Positions 1 through 9,640 are shown, numbered from the stretch's first letter. The stretch: DNA of 64,000 bases from Photobacterium atrarenae (GCF_024380015.1 NZ_CP101509.1:1791599-1855598), one strand, 5' to 3'. Notes: generated from the sequence alone by a model not told the origin. Program-made: numbers and translations.

Positions 1-111
1 ACTGTTGAGCAACTCAGAACGGACTGCATCGATACGATCAGACAAGGTATCCGTTGACGCGAGGCTTCCCCCTGAAATCAACAGTGAAAACAATAAGGCA
101 TACTTTTTCAT
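1..111 (-). CDS. Secreted protein, N-terminal part only (runs off window)
   Basis: An open frame starts with ATG at 111 on the minus strand and continues past position 1, giving 37 visible residues. It begins MKKYALLFSLLISGGSLAS, which is a typical Sec signal peptide (Lys-Lys, a hydrophobic core, then a small-residue cleavage site near Leu-Ala-Ser). The mature part visible (TDTLSDRIDAVRSELL) is polar and probably helical. The gene lies downstream of pntAB on the same strand but is separated from it by a terminator, so it is probably a separate unit. The family cannot be named from this fragment. Confidence 0.55.
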   Translation of the reverse strand, partial: MKKYALLFSLLISGGSLASTDTLSDRIDAVRSELLNS

Positions 112-254
112 GTCGGCAAGTGTATCACTCAATTCAGGTGATATGTCAGCAAATTGTCATTCATCAAAAAGATTCATGCCCCTTTGCCCATAAAAAGTGC
201 AATTGTCACGATTCCACTTTAAGAACAACGCATTAACCGCATCTTTTCCGCGAT

Positions 255-280
255 CAAAAAGGGAGCCCGAAGGCCCCCTC
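255..280 (-). terminator. Rho-independent terminator of pntAB
   Basis: On the minus strand a 7-bp stem (GGGGGCC/GGCTCCC with one G-T pair) closes a TTCG tetraloop and is followed by five T residues. It lies about 30 bases past the pntB stop codon. Confidence 0.85.
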
Positions 281-306
281 AAACACTTGATGAATGCTTG
301 AATAAC

Positions 307-1683
307 TTAGATATGCTCAAGGATCTTGTTACAAGACTCTTTCGCATCACCGAACAGCATTTGCGTGTTTTCTTTAAAGAACAGCGGGTTTTGAACACCG
401 GCATAACCCGTATTCATTGAGCGCTTAAACACAATCACATGCTTGGCGTTCCAAACTTCCAGGACCGGCATTCCGGCAATCGGACTGTTTGGATCTTCCT
501 GCGCTGCCGGGTTGACTGTATCGTTCGCACCAATCACCAGAACCACATCGGTCTCTTCGAAATCATCATTGATTTCATCCATTTCCAACACGATGTCATA
601 CGGTACTTTTGCTTCTGCCAACAGCACGTTCATGTGCCCTGGCAGACGACCAGCAACCGGATGGATCCCAAAGCGGACGTTGACGCCTTTCTTGCGCAGT
701 TTCTCCGTGATCTCATGAACCGGGTACTGCGCCTGAGCCACGGCCATGCCGTATCCCGGTGTGATAATGACGGAACGCGCATCTTTGAGCATCTCTGCCA
801 CTTCTTCAGCAGAAGCTTCATGGTGCTCGCCCTGCTCTTCATCCCCGGTAGATGCTGAACCATCGGTCCCGAAACCACCGGCAATAACACTCACAAAGGA
901 GCGGTTCATCGCCTTACACATAATGTAGGACAGAATCGCACCCGAAGAACCAACCAGCGCACCGGTCACAATCAGCAGATCGTTGGCCAGCATAAACCCA
1001 GCCGCAGCAGCAGCCCACCCCGAGTAGGAGTTCAACATGGAGACCACAACCGGCATGTCAGCACCACCGATGGAAGCTACCAGGTGATAGCCGAACGCAA
1101 ATGCAATCAGGGTCACGACAATCAGTGCGAACATGGAACCTTCAGCGTTGACGAACATCATCAGCAACAGGAAGGAAACAATGACAGCTGCCAGATTCAA
1201 CTTATGTCGGTGCGGCAGCATCAGCGGCTTGGACGAAATCAGTCCTCGAAGTTTACCAAACGCAACCACAGAGCCTGTAAAGGTAACGGCACCGATGAAT
1301 ACGCCGAGGAAGATTTCAACCAGATGGATGTTGAGCATCGCCCCGGTCAGGTCCCCATGATCCAGGAAGGTGTTGAAACCGACCAGCACCGCAGCCATCC
1401 CGACAAAGCTGTGTAAAATCGCGACTAGCTCAGGCATTTCGGTCATTTCAACTTTCTTGGCAAAATGGATACCAATCGCACCACCAATGATCATCGCCAG
1501 AATAATCCAGCCGGTGCCTTGCGCATCCGGACCGAAAATCGTAGCAATCAGTGCAATCGCCATCCCGGCGATCCCGTAATAATTCCCTGCGCGTGCTGTT
1601 TCCTGCTTGGAAAGTCCCGCCAGTGACATGATAAAAAGTACCGCAGCAACAATATATGCCGCTTGTACGATTCCTGCAGACAT
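307..1683 (-). CDS. pntB: NAD(P) transhydrogenase subunit beta
   Basis: This is the inner-membrane and NADP(H)-binding subunit of proton-translocating transhydrogenase, which uses the proton gradient to reduce NADP+ with NADH. The 458 residues match the usual length of about 460. The first 260 residues or so are strongly hydrophobic with multiple membrane helices. A soluble C-terminal domain III follows, beginning near the charged [18 protein letters not shown] segment, and carries the NADP-binding signature [13 protein letters not shown] and the later [14 protein letters not shown]. An ATG with a GGAG ribosome-binding site sets the start. The gene follows pntA by 11 bases in the same operon and a terminator follows it. 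Confidence 0.97.
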   Translation of the reverse strand: MSAGIVQAAYIVAAVLFIMSLAGLSKQETARAGNYYGIAGMAIALIATIFGPDAQGTGWIILAMIIGGAIGIHFAKKVEMTEMPELVAILHSFVGMAAVLVGFNTFLDHGDLTGAMLNIHLVEIFLGVFIGAVTFTGSVVAFGKLRGLISSKPLMLPHRHKLNLAAVIVSFLLLMMFVNAEGSMFALIVVTLIAFAFGYHLVASIGGADMPVVVSMLNSYSGWAAAAAGFMLANDLLIVTGALVGSSGAILSYIMCKAMNRSFVSVIAGGFGTDGSASTGDEEQGEHHEASAEEVAEMLKDARSVIITPGYGMAVAQAQYPVHEITEKLRKKGVNVRFGIHPVAGRLPGHMNVLLAEAKVPYDIVLEMDEINDDFEETDVVLVIGANDTVNPAAQEDPNSPIAGMPVLEVWNAKHVIVFKRSMNTGYAGVQNPLFFKENTQMLFGDAKESCNKILEHI

Positions 1684-1694
1684 TTGTTACTCCT

Positions 1695-3251
1695 TTATTG
1701 ATCTTTACGGAACATTTCAAGCATGCGCTTGGTCACGGTGAAACCACCAAAAATGTTGATGCTGGCAATCAGCACGGCAATAAATGCCAGGAAAGTCACC
1801 ACCCCGATCCCCTGCCCAATCTGCAGCAAAGCACCAACAATGATAATGCCGGAAATGGCATTGGTCACAGACATCAACGGGGTATGCAGCGCATGAGTCA
1901 CATTCCAAACCACGTAGTAGCCGACCACACAGGCAAGAACAAAGACGGTAAAGTGGGACAGGAACTCAGCCGGGGCAACATTCGCAACCCAACCAAAAGC
2001 GGCAATCCCCGCCGCCATCAGGCCGTACTTTTTCGCAGGCGAAACTGGCTCTTCTTCTTTTTTCTCAACAACAACTTCTTTCGTTGCTTGCTGAGGCTGA
2101 GCCACTGAAACTTTAATCGGCGGTGCCGGCCAGGTCACTTCGCCTTCTTTGATCACCGTCAGACCACGCAGCACTTCATCGTCAAAATCGATGTCGATCG
2201 TGCCGTCTTTCTCTTTACAAAGCAGTTTCAGCAGATTAACCAGGTTAGTCCCGTACAGCTGCGAAGATTGCGTCGGTAAACGACTGACCATGTCGGTATA
2301 GCCAATAATCTTGACGCCGTTTTCAGTGGTCACCACTTTATCGGCTTGCGTATACGCACAGTTACCACCGTTGGCGGCCGCCAGATCAACGATCACACTG
2401 CCAGGCTTCATCGAATCAACCATCTCCTGGGTGATCAATTTCGGCGCCGGACGACCCGGGATCAAGGCTGTGGTGATGATGATATCAACATCTTTAGCTT
2501 GCTCGGCGTACAAACGCTCTGCTGCCTTGTTGAAATCATCAGACATCTCTTTGGCATAACCGTCCCCGGTACTGGTATCTTCCTGAAAATCAACTTCCAG
2601 GAATTCCGCACCCATGGACTCAACCTGCTCTTTCACTTCAGGACGAACATCAAACGCGCGTACGATCGCCCCGAGGCTTCCCGCCGCACCAATCGCAGCC
2701 AAACCGGCAACACCAGCCCCAGCCACCAGAACCTTGGCTGGCGGCACTTTACCGGCCGCTGTAATTTGACCGGTAAAGAAACGACCAAACTCATGTGCTG
2801 CTTCCACGACTGCACGGTACCCAGCAATGTTTGCCATAGAACTCAGCGCATCCAACGCTTGAGCACGCGAAATACGCGGCACAGAGTCCATCGCCATCAC
2901 ATTGATTTTTTTACTCGACAGTTTTTCAAGCAACTCCGGGTTTTGCGCCGGCCAGATGAAGCTGACCAGGCTCGCGCCTTCTTTGATCAGTTCAAACTCA
3001 TCAACTCCGGCATCCGGATCGGCCAAAGGCGCATTGACTTTCAGGATCAAATCTGACTGCCAGACTTCCTCTGTGGACACCACACTCGCACCCGCAGCTT
3101 GATAAGCCGCATCGTCGAAGCTTGCATGAATACCAGCATTGTGCTCTACCGCAACGCTGAACCCCATTTTTAATAACTGTTCGACCGTTTTCGGCGTCGC
3201 AGCCACTCGCGTTTCATTGGCGAGTATTTCTTTTGGCACACCAATTAGCAT
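1695..3251 (-). CDS. pntA: NAD(P) transhydrogenase subunit alpha
   Basis: This is the NAD(H)-binding subunit of the proton-translocating transhydrogenase. It starts with [20 protein letters not shown], the alanine dehydrogenase/PntA N-terminal signature. It carries the Rossmann motif [20 protein letters not shown] near residues 172-191. After a charged linker ([16 protein letters not shown]), four hydrophobic segments occupy the last 110 residues, as in the E. coli subunit. The 518-residue length is normal. It is the first gene of a two-gene operon with pntB. The upstream 440 bases contain no other gene, so the promoter should lie there. Confidence 0.97.
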   Translation of the reverse strand: MLIGVPKEILANETRVAATPKTVEQLLKMGFSVAVEHNAGIHASFDDAAYQAAGASVVSTEEVWQSDLILKVNAPLADPDAGVDEFELIKEGASLVSFIWPAQNPELLEKLSSKKINVMAMDSVPRISRAQALDALSSMANIAGYRAVVEAAHEFGRFFTGQITAAGKVPPAKVLVAGAGVAGLAAIGAAGSLGAIVRAFDVRPEVKEQVESMGAEFLEVDFQEDTSTGDGYAKEMSDDFNKAAERLYAEQAKDVDIIITTALIPGRPAPKLITQEMVDSMKPGSVIVDLAAANGGNCAYTQADKVVTTENGVKIIGYTDMVSRLPTQSSQLYGTNLVNLLKLLCKEKDGTIDIDFDDEVLRGLTVIKEGEVTWPAPPIKVSVAQPQQATKEVVVEKKEEEPVSPAKKYGLMAAGIAAFGWVANVAPAEFLSHFTVFVLACVVGYYVVWNVTHALHTPLMSVTNAISGIIIVGALLQIGQGIGVVTFLAFIAVLIASINIFGGFTVTKRMLEMFRKDQ

Positions 3252-3694
3252 TATTATTCCCTGAACATTGGCAAAGAAGTTCTATTTTTGTATCCAACCC
3301 ACTCGGTAATATCAAGTACCTTGTAGGAATAATACAAAACTTTCAAACATAAACGTCTCTATCGAACCCGGATGTTATCTTACAACCGAAATAAAAGAAC
3401 GTTTAATACAGATGGACAGAGGTCAAACCTCAAATGAAGTTGGTAAATTTTCATCAAAAAGACGAATAAACTGCCAGTTCATTACAGGTAAACACTCAAA
3501 TCATCCAAAAAAGTATTCTGAAACATCAAAATACCCGTTTTAAACACATCGAAGGGAGATGGCACAAGGCCAGAATTGTACGCTGCAACCAATCTTCCCT
3601 GATGCGCTATCCAACACGATTACTTCAGTTATTGCGCCTGCCTTATCAAAGCAATATGCCGGCGGCAGGTACCGACATATTTTTCACTCAAAAA
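3252..3694. other. Intergenic region between pntA and the hlyU-like gene
   Basis: This stretch of about 440 bases is AT-rich in its pntA-proximal half, where the pntAB promoter is expected. I found no convincing open frame, RNA gene or repeat in it. No clear terminator for the hlyU-like gene was seen either. Confidence 0.4.
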
Positions 3695-3970
3695 TCAGAA
3701 CATACTCTCGCCGGTCTGATCAATGAACATTTTGGCTTTCTCGATCATGAAGATTTCCGCATCTTGCTTTGAAGCGAGCAGATCAGAACGAATGAAAGTA
3801 TGGGTCTTCACCTCGCCATCAATTTCCTTACAAATCCGTCCCGCAATGCGGTACTGGCCATTTTCTGCGATCGGCTCAGGGTAAATCCGGTACCCTTCAT
3901 ATTCGACCGGCTCCGCTTCAACAACCTTCGGTTCTTTGTCTAATCCAAATAACTTTGAGAAAAAACCCAC
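3695..3970 (-). CDS. HlyU-family (PF10115) regulator
   Basis: This 91-residue protein begins MGFFSKLFGLDKEPKVVEAE and contains EGYRIYPEPIAENGQYRIAG and THTFIRSDLL, the hallmarks of the small HlyU family seen across Vibrionaceae. The family is annotated as a hemolysin-related transcriptional activator. It is distinct from the ArsR-type HlyU of V. cholerae, and its biochemical role is poorly defined. The start is GTG at 3970, preceded by GGAGATATTTAG, which provides the ribosome-binding site. It appears monocistronic. Confidence is high for the family and low for any target gene. Confidence 0.8.
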   Translation of the reverse strand: MGFFSKLFGLDKEPKVVEAEPVEYEGYRIYPEPIAENGQYRIAGRICKEIDGEVKTHTFIRSDLLASKQDAEIFMIEKAKMFIDQTGESMF

Positions 3971-4125
3971 CTAAATATCTCCGTGGCTCGTACATATACT
4001 TTGGTATAATGCCATATTCTCATGAAAAGTAATTAAACGCAGATGAAAATCTCGCGAAAAACTCCACCATCATCACACACCCATCAGTTCAACATTTCAT
4101 TAACACCCAGGAAAAATTTTACAAA

Positions 4126-4156
4126 TAAAAAAACGCCAGCAGATGCTAGCGTTTAT
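4126..4156 (-). terminator. Terminator of the DUF1127-like gene
   Basis: On the minus strand the stem AACGCTAGC/GCTGGCGTT (one G-T wobble, ATCT loop) is followed by a run of T residues. It sits just beyond the stop codon at 4180. Confidence 0.8.
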
Positions 4157-4179
4157 AAAATTAAGTGGCGAATGCTACC

Positions 4180-4371
4180 TTAGCGATATAATCCAATATC
4201 TTTTTGCAAGTGGGCAGGAAGCTCCGAAACGTTATATTGTTTAGGTGCAGACTCGCCGCCAAATAAAATATCCAATGCGTGTGCAATCAATCCTTTGATG
4301 TTAACCGCATAGGCCTTTTTCTCCATTACAACATTCGTAGCGATGGTATCAAAATTCAGTGCCTGTGCCAT
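4180..4371 (-). CDS. Small DUF1127-like protein
   Basis: This is a 63-residue protein. Its last part, SELPAHLQKDIGLYR, matches the C-terminal signature of YjiS/DUF1127 proteins (a short helix, then L-x-DIG[LI]-x-R). The N-terminal half (MAQALNFDTIATNVVMEKKA) is not diagnostic. DUF1127 proteins are small, basic and often RNA-associated in other bacteria, but no function can be asserted here. A good ribosome-binding site (AGAGAGG) precedes the ATG, and a rho-independent terminator follows, so this is a compact single-gene unit. Confidence 0.75.
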   Translation of the reverse strand: MAQALNFDTIATNVVMEKKAYAVNIKGLIAHALDILFGGESAPKQYNVSELPAHLQKDIGLYR

Positions 4372-4638
4372 GATTGCCTCTCTTTGTTGTCATTCTGAAC
4401 TGGAGTCATAATAACCGCTTCATTTTACTCGTAAAAATGACAATATTTCGATGTCAACATTAGATTTTCTAATTAGTTAACAGGCCGTTACAAGCATTTT
4501 CAACCCAACAAATAAACCATACACACAGATGAATAATTACCCACAAAACACGTCTTACGCTGAGATTTCAGGCACCCTCTTGCATTCATCGAATATTTTG
4601 TATAACAATATCGCAACAATCAATCAAAAGTTTAAACT

Positions 4639-5616
4639 ATGCTAAGCCTGCTCTCGAAACACTCTTCATCATTACTGATTTTTGCAGCAATCATGGGCTT
4701 CCTCTTCCCGAGCGCTTCGGCTGAGTTGTTCCCCTTCTTACCCTACGTCCTTTTCTGTCTGATGTTATTCACCTTGATCGGGATGCATCAGGGTATGCTG
4801 ATAAAATTGCTTGCAAAAGCAGAAATTTGGCTTTATGCCCTGTTCCATTCTATCGTCCTGTCTGTGATAAGTTGTACCATTGCTTTCCTTCTGGACGCGA
4901 GCAACTCGCTCTTACTGGCCATCTCAGCGGTTGCGGCCACAGGATCGTTGTTTGCAACCCCTGCGATTGCACGTTCAGTTGGGCTTGAGCCTTTAAAAGC
5001 GATGGCAATGACCATCGCCTCCACACTGCTGATGCCTGCCGTGCTGTATATTAACCTGCTGCTTTTTCAGGATGACAGTGTCACGCTCGATCTCAGCAGT
5101 TATATCCAGCGCCTGCTGATCTTTATTTTTGGGCCGATGCTGTTCTCTGCCCTCTGTTACCGGTTTGTGCCACATCAGGTTTTGCATCGTATCCACGGCA
5201 AACTATCCCAGTTCACCATCCTGTTGGTACTGGCTTTTCCCTTTGGACTCATCGGCTCGTTTCGTGAAACATTCGATCAATCAGTCAGCAGTGGCGTATT
5301 TTACCTGCTGACAGGCCTAGCGATTTGTGCGCTGTATTTTATCGCAGGCTATTTCTGTTATCGCCGCTTGGGTATCAACGATGGACTGTTAGCCGCGATA
5401 ACTTCAGCTAATCGAAATACCCTACTTACTTTTACGGTTGCCGGCAGCTATCTTGGTCCGGATTTCCTGATCCTGATGGCCGCCATGCAACTGCCGACTT
5501 ACTGCCTGCCGATGCTGGTCAAGAGCCTGTCACGACGCCTGAAAAAAGCGGAATCATTCAGCACGGCAGAGAGTACTGTACCTGAACATTCAGCCACAAA
5601 ATCAGAGGTGAATTAG
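4639..5616 (+). CDS. BASS-type (bile acid:sodium symporter-like) membrane transporter
   Basis: The 325-residue protein is very hydrophobic, with about nine to ten predicted membrane helices. The segments AATGSLFATPAIARSVGLEP and ITSANRNTLLTFTVAG resemble the crossover-helix region of BASS/SBF sodium-coupled transporters, where small and polar residues bind Na+. Substrate cannot be inferred. The tail after residue 300 is polar and rich in Ser, Glu and Thr. The ribosome-binding site before the ATG is weak. It stands alone on the plus strand, upstream of the FMN riboswitch and ribB, and shows no sign of co-regulation with them. Confidence 0.7.
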   Translation: MLSLLSKHSSSLLIFAAIMGFLFPSASAELFPFLPYVLFCLMLFTLIGMHQGMLIKLLAKAEIWLYALFHSIVLSVISCTIAFLLDASNSLLLAISAVAATGSLFATPAIARSVGLEPLKAMAMTIASTLLMPAVLYINLLLFQDDSVTLDLSSYIQRLLIFIFGPMLFSALCYRFVPHQVLHRIHGKLSQFTILLVLAFPFGLIGSFRETFDQSVSSGVFYLLTGLAICALYFIAGYFCYRRLGINDGLLAAITSANRNTLLTFTVAGSYLGPDFLILMAAMQLPTYCLPMLVKSLSRRLKKAESFSTAESTVPEHSATKSEVN

Positions 5617-5729
5617 TCAACGCCCAGCTGTACACGAAGTCATCAGCCGGCTACTGAGTTCAAACTTATTACGTAAGATCAGCGCTTTCTCTTGCGTCAG
5701 ACGAATGAGTTTTCTAAGATGCCAGAGCA

Positions 5730-5898
5730 TTCTCAGGGCGGGGTGAAATTCCCCACCGGCGGTAGTTCAGGGTTCAAAAATGCCTGAAAAGCCCGCGAGC
5801 GCTTAATGACTTGAACGTGATTAAGGTCAGCAGATCTGGTTCAGTGTTTAAACAAGCATGATTCCAGAGCCGACGGTTACAGTCCGGATGAAAGAGGA
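5730..5898 (+). promoter_or_regulatory. FMN riboswitch (RFN element)
   Basis: The conserved RFN segments are visible in order: TCTCAGGGCGGGGTGAAATT, CCCCACCGGCGGTA, then AAGCCCGCGAGCGC, then CAGATCTGGT, and finally CCGACGGTTACAGTCCGGAT followed by GAAAGAGG. The element lies about 150 bases upstream of ribB in the same orientation. This matches the known class that represses riboflavin genes when FMN binds. Confidence 0.97.
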
Positions 5899-6049
5899 TC
5901 AGTGGAGGCTTATGCCTCAGCTATACATGACATACTGACGCTGAATTGCGTCGGCTTGCTCGCACCTATCTGTAGCACTATTTCAGTTGATCTGAAACGC
6001 TGAATTTCCATGCCCTGATTCTGGTATCTTTTATTTGGAGCTTTTTACC

Positions 6050-6727
6050 ATGAATCAGTCTTTACTCTCCCCGATGGGGTCCCCATTTGAACGTGTTGAA
6101 GCCGGCTTACAGGCGATCCGTGAGGGCCGTGGCGTCCTGGTTGTCGACGATGAAGATCGCGAAAATGAAGGGGATATTATTTTTGCCGCTGAAACATTAA
6201 CTCCAGCGCAAATGGCCATTATGATCCGTGAATGTTCGGGTATTGTCTGCCTGTGCCTAACCGAGGAGCGTGTCCAGAAACTCGCCCTGCCGATGATGGT
6301 TGAGAACAATACCAGCGCCAACCAAACGGGCTTTACCGTCACGATTGAAGCCGCAGAAGGTGTGACGACCGGCGTCTCGGCTGCTGATCGTGTCACCACG
6401 ATTAAAACTGCCATTGCGGATGATGCAAAACCATCCGATCTCAACCGCCCAGGCCATGTCTTCCCGTTGAAAGCGAACCCGGACGGTGTTCTGGCGCGTC
6501 GTGGTCACACGGAAGCAACAATTGACCTGATGCGCCTGGCCGGCAGAAAGCCTTATGGTGTGCTGTGTGAGCTCACTAACCCGGACGGCACCATGTCACG
6601 CCTACCGGAAGTGATTGCATTTGGTGAGAAGTTCAATATGCCGGTGCTGACCATTGAAGATCTGGCCGCTTACCGACTAGCCAAAGAGGTTGCTAATTCG
6701 GAGCAACCTCAGGCTGTGACGGCTTAA
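6050..6727 (+). CDS. ribB: 3,4-dihydroxy-2-butanone 4-phosphate synthase
   Basis: RibB converts ribulose 5-phosphate to 3,4-dihydroxy-2-butanone 4-phosphate plus formate, supplying the four-carbon unit of riboflavin. The 225-residue protein carries the acidic active-site loop [10 protein letters not shown] near residues 33-42, RECSGIVC, and the RPGHVFPL and GHTEATIDL motifs. The start is ATG at 6050, with TTTGGAG as ribosome-binding site; a TTG 15 bases earlier is less likely because it falls inside that site. An FMN riboswitch precedes the gene and a strong terminator follows, so it is a stand-alone FMN-controlled unit. Confidence 0.97.
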   Translation: MNQSLLSPMGSPFERVEAGLQAIREGRGVLVVDDEDRENEGDIIFAAETLTPAQMAIMIRECSGIVCLCLTEERVQKLALPMMVENNTSANQTGFTVTIEAAEGVTTGVSAADRVTTIKTAIADDAKPSDLNRPGHVFPLKANPDGVLARRGHTEATIDLMRLAGRKPYGVLCELTNPDGTMSRLPEVIAFGEKFNMPVLTIEDLAAYRLAKEVANSEQPQAVTA

Positions 6728-6741
6728 TCAGCACCAAAGCT

Positions 6742-6776
6742 CAAGCCGTGTTCTCATGCAACACGGCTTGTTTATC
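6742..6776 (+). terminator. ribB terminator
   Basis: A perfect 11-bp stem, CAAGCCGTGTT/AACACGGCTTG, is followed by TTTATCT. It begins 15 bases after the ribB stop codon. Confidence 0.85.
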
Positions 6777-6828
6777 TGTTACCGCCACCACAAATCACAG
6801 CAGTTCTAAAGAATCCCGATAGCTATCT

Positions 6829-6857
6829 GATGAAGTAGATGATCTACTTTTTCATGA
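6829..6857. repeat. Short palindromic repeat related to a second copy at 33848
   Basis: The plus strand reads AAGTAGAT, G, ATCTACTT and then more T residues, a near-perfect hairpin that could also act as a weak plus-strand terminator. Read on the minus strand, TCATGAAAAAGTAGATCATC resembles the sequence at 33849-33877 (TCATGAAAAGTAGATCACCT and onward). This suggests a short dispersed repeat. Two copies in one window are weak evidence. Confidence 0.4.
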
Positions 6858-6884
6858 CAGTAAATGGCCAAGTGTTTAATGAGA

Positions 6885-6977
6885 TTAAACCCCAACGGCA
6901 GGAATAAAGTAAATCAGGATTGACCAGGCCGAAATCCAGCCCGTCACCATCGCAACATCTAACCAATCTTTGTTCAT
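6885..6977 (-). CDS. Putative 30-residue membrane microprotein
   Basis: This short minus-strand frame encodes MNKDWLDVAMVTGWISAWSI followed by LIYFIPAVGV. It has one hydrophobic helix of about 20 residues after a short charged N-terminus. The ATG at 6977 is preceded by AGGGAGAAGGGTG, one of the strongest ribosome-binding sites in the window, which is the main reason to call it. Just upstream are three tandem 11-bp units (next entry). A longer overlapping frame in another register (6844-7050) lacks such a site. I do not recognise the family. Confidence 0.5.
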   Translation of the reverse strand: MNKDWLDVAMVTGWISAWSILIYFIPAVGV

Positions 6978-6999
6978 CACCCTTCTCCCTGTTGCCTTG

Positions 7000-7030
7000 T
7001 TCTGACATTCTTCTGACATTCTTCTGACAT
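7000..7030. repeat. Tandem repeat, three 11-bp units
   Basis: The plus strand carries TTCTGACATTC twice in tandem (7000-7010 and 7011-7021) and a third copy, TTCTGACAT, at 7022-7030. On the minus strand this lies in the 5' leader of the putative microprotein, between a possible promoter and its ribosome-binding site. Confidence 0.7.
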
Positions 7031-7228
7031 TGATATATATCGACCATCAATAGATTTCATTAAGGCTTTTTTTGCTTATTTTTTATTTCGCAAGGAAATA
7101 CTGGCAATAATGGGAGATGGATCGAAAAAAGCGCCACAACCCTGACACTTCTGAACGATGAAACCCTGTTTTTCTGACGGTTATTCGACGCCCATCAATG
7201 ATGGTGGCTGAGTACCTGTGCAACGGAG

Positions 7229-8986
7229 TCAGGCAACATCCTCCGAGCACTGACAAGGAATATAATGAATCAGTGACTCTTCCGGGGCCGTCAACGTCTG
7301 CCGTTCTGCCGCATAGTCCGCAAACGCATCTGCCATCGTCACTTCCAGCGCCTGTGGTTCAGCAATACAATCCAGTAAGGCGTCGTAACCCTCCTTTCCG
7401 GTTGCCGTATAACCGGACGAGATCGAGGTATATGTCACTTCATCTTGAACAGCAATCCAGTTGCCATTGCGGTACGTTTCAAGTTGCTCAATCCGACGAC
7501 CAGCTTCGCCGCAACAGCGGTAGGTAAATCGTAAATTTGCTGTATATGGAAAGCTACCGGTTCCGGTCCCTTCGACCCCGTTATCAATGGCATTATTAAT
7601 CGCACCTTCAAGCGCTTCCCGCACCCGGATCCCTTTGACCTGATAAACCATCAAGCCGATGGCAAACGGCAGTAGCTTACCGGCAATATCAGCAGAAGTG
7701 ATCGGCCCCGGGTTCAGCGACGATCTCACGCCACCCGCATTGTGGATTGCGAAATCCACCTCATGGCCCATTTGGCGTCCCTTCCAGAGGAAACTATCGA
7801 CCACCAACGGTGCAATATGACTCCCGCCGCGGCTATCTGGGATGCGGACGTGGCGCAGTGGCTCTCTAACTTCAGCAATATGCTGGGTCTGAAGTTCACG
7901 AACTGCCGGCCGGAACTGGGTGTTCAATACATTTTCAATGAACGGGTCCTTAGCACAAAAACGCACATTAGGCTGCGATTTCAGGTAGGCTTTTACGGCA
8001 TCATGGATACTCTCTTCAAGGTGTTCACTGCGTGAAGCATCAACCGTAAACTGCCGGCCCAGCAATAGCTGGTTCACCCCACCCGCGCTGGCCACCGTGC
8101 CATCGGGGTTAAAATCCAGTTCCAGTTGCCCTAAAGCCAATGCGTTGCACCCAGCCTGAACAACACAGGTTCCGTCAACCATTCGGGCATACCCATCAGT
8201 GACACCGTAACCAATATTAGTGAAGTCACCTTGCATAGTATGGGTGTGGCCACCGATAATGGCTCCCAAGCCATCAACCTGCGTCGCAAGTTCCAGATCG
8301 CGCTCATAACCGAGGTGGCTCAGCAGAATGATTTTATTGATCCCTTGCTGGTGAATCGCGGCTATCGTTTTTGTCGCCACTTCTACCACGCCAAGAAAAT
8401 CTGTATCCGGATCCGGATTGGCGATCCCCGCCATGTTTTCAATGGCCAGACCAAACAGGGCAACCGGCTCGCCAAACACCTCTTTGACGATATAACGGGC
8501 ATGCCCGGCACGTTGGTCAAAAGCATAGACGTTGTCTTTATCGCGCAGCGGGTTTGGCTTCGTTTGATTTTCCCGGGACAAGTCCCAGTTTCCGGCCAAT
8601 AACGGGAATTGAACCTGATCCATAAAATCAGCGACCGGCCCATTGCCCATATCCAGCTCGTGATTGCCTAGCGCCATTGCATCAATACCGATGGCATTGA
8701 GCAACTTGGCATTGGCGTAACCTTTATACAGAGAAAAGAACAGCGTGCCCTGAAAACAATCTCCGGCGTGGACAAACATGAACTCACGCTCTTTCAGATG
8801 GGCTTGTCGTTGAACATCCTTAACCGCTGAAGATACTCGGGAAAACCCGCCACAACTAGCATAAACCGATGTTTGCCCATCCAGAATGGACGCAGGCAGA
8901 CTCAAAGAAATCGATGAAGGTTCAAAATGCGAATGTGTGTCGTTGATGTGGGCGATGGTAATTTTCGCTGAGCGGTTATTTGTCAT
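7229..8986 (-). CDS. 5'-nucleotidase / bifunctional metallophosphatase (UshA-like)
   Basis: The 585-residue protein has the two-domain build of UshA-type 5'-nucleotidases. The N-terminal metallophosphoesterase domain has AHINDTHSHFEP (metal ligands Asp and His) near residue 13, HAGDCFQGT near 73, and GNHELD near 107, and later ILLSHLGYERD and GGHTHT. The C-terminal 5'-nucleotidase domain follows, with AIHNAGGVRSSL and a nucleotide-stacking region. It would dephosphorylate nucleotides or related phosphoesters. Unlike periplasmic UshA, it begins MTNNRSAKITIAHIND with no signal peptide, so a cytoplasmic location is inferred. The ribosome-binding site is weak. Confidence 0.88.
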   Translation of the reverse strand: MTNNRSAKITIAHINDTHSHFEPSSISLSLPASILDGQTSVYASCGGFSRVSSAVKDVQRQAHLKEREFMFVHAGDCFQGTLFFSLYKGYANAKLLNAIGIDAMALGNHELDMGNGPVADFMDQVQFPLLAGNWDLSRENQTKPNPLRDKDNVYAFDQRAGHARYIVKEVFGEPVALFGLAIENMAGIANPDPDTDFLGVVEVATKTIAAIHQQGINKIILLSHLGYERDLELATQVDGLGAIIGGHTHTMQGDFTNIGYGVTDGYARMVDGTCVVQAGCNALALGQLELDFNPDGTVASAGGVNQLLLGRQFTVDASRSEHLEESIHDAVKAYLKSQPNVRFCAKDPFIENVLNTQFRPAVRELQTQHIAEVREPLRHVRIPDSRGGSHIAPLVVDSFLWKGRQMGHEVDFAIHNAGGVRSSLNPGPITSADIAGKLLPFAIGLMVYQVKGIRVREALEGAINNAIDNGVEGTGTGSFPYTANLRFTYRCCGEAGRRIEQLETYRNGNWIAVQDEVTYTSISSGYTATGKEGYDALLDCIAEPQALEVTMADAFADYAAERQTLTAPEESLIHYIPCQCSEDVA

Positions 8987-9205
8987 ATAGGCTAATGAAC
9001 TCCGTATGCTGCTGTTGCTGCCTATGATAATACAATATGATGCAAATCACATAATTTCCTGCAACAATCTGTCGCTGAGGCTCTATTGATGATTATAGTT
9101 AGTCGAAGATAACGACAATTTGATGACAAGTGTGACTGGTTTGTCATGCCGGTATCCGGCTGAATGGCAAAGATGCGGATGACGTCCTAGAGAATGGTGA
9201 TGAAA

Positions 9206-9234
9206 TTCGATAGTACCGCGCGGGTACTATCGAA
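9206..9234 (-). terminator. Probable terminator of the VOC/glyoxalase gene
   Basis: A perfect 12-bp inverted repeat, TTCGATAGTACC/GGTACTATCGAA, with a 5-base loop lies just after the stop codon at 9245. The T-run following it on the minus strand is short (TTTC), so strength is uncertain. Confidence 0.6.
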
Positions 9235-9244
9235 ACGAGTTCGC

Positions 9245-9640
9245 TTACTGATAGCGACCGTGGCGCTGCAGAAATTCAATCTTATAGCCATCCGGATCCT
9301 GGATAAAGAAGAACTTAGCCAGCAATTGTCCTTCACGGAAAAACTCTTTAATGTCAGCAGGCTCATAACCAAAGTCAATCAGCTTTTCACGTTCCGCTTC
9401 CAAGTCGTCAACCGCAACCGCGATATGACCATAGCCGCTACCATGCGTATATGGCGCTTCAGTCCCGTGATTCCAGGTCAACTCCAGCTCCATATCGTTC
9501 TCTTCATTGCGCAGGTACACCAGGGTGAACCCCTCAAAATCCAGGCGCTCTGCAATATCCAGATCCAACGCGTCTTTGTAAAATTTGAGTGATTTATCCA
9601 GATCCATAACACGAACCATCGCGTGGATAATCTTAGCCAT
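9245..9640 (-). CDS. VOC-family glyoxalase I-type protein (lactoylglutathione lyase-like)
   Basis: This 131-residue protein has two beta-alpha-beta-beta-beta modules of the vicinal oxygen chelate fold and fits the size of GloA. Candidate metal ligands are all present: His in MAKIIHAMVRV, Glu in MELELTWNHG, His in GYGHIAVAV and Glu in DPDGYKIEFL. Glyoxalase I isomerises the glutathione hemithioacetal of methylglyoxal to lactoylglutathione. The start at 9640 is set by GGAGATGTCAG before the ATG; an upstream extension to 9754 would add 38 residues foreign to the family. A paralogue with a different substrate cannot be excluded. Confidence 0.8.
   Translation of the reverse strand: MAKIIHAMVRVMDLDKSLKFYKDALDLDIAERLDFEGFTLVYLRNEENDMELELTWNHGTEAPYTHGSGYGHIAVAVDDLEAEREKLIDFGYEPADIKEFFREGQLLAKFFFIQDPDGYKIEFLQRHGRYQ

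Noticed and set aside
6844..7050. 68-codon minus-strand frame overlapping the microprotein
   Set aside because: It reads through the tandem repeats, has no hydrophobic or family pattern and no ribosome-binding site; the 30-codon frame in another register is better supported.
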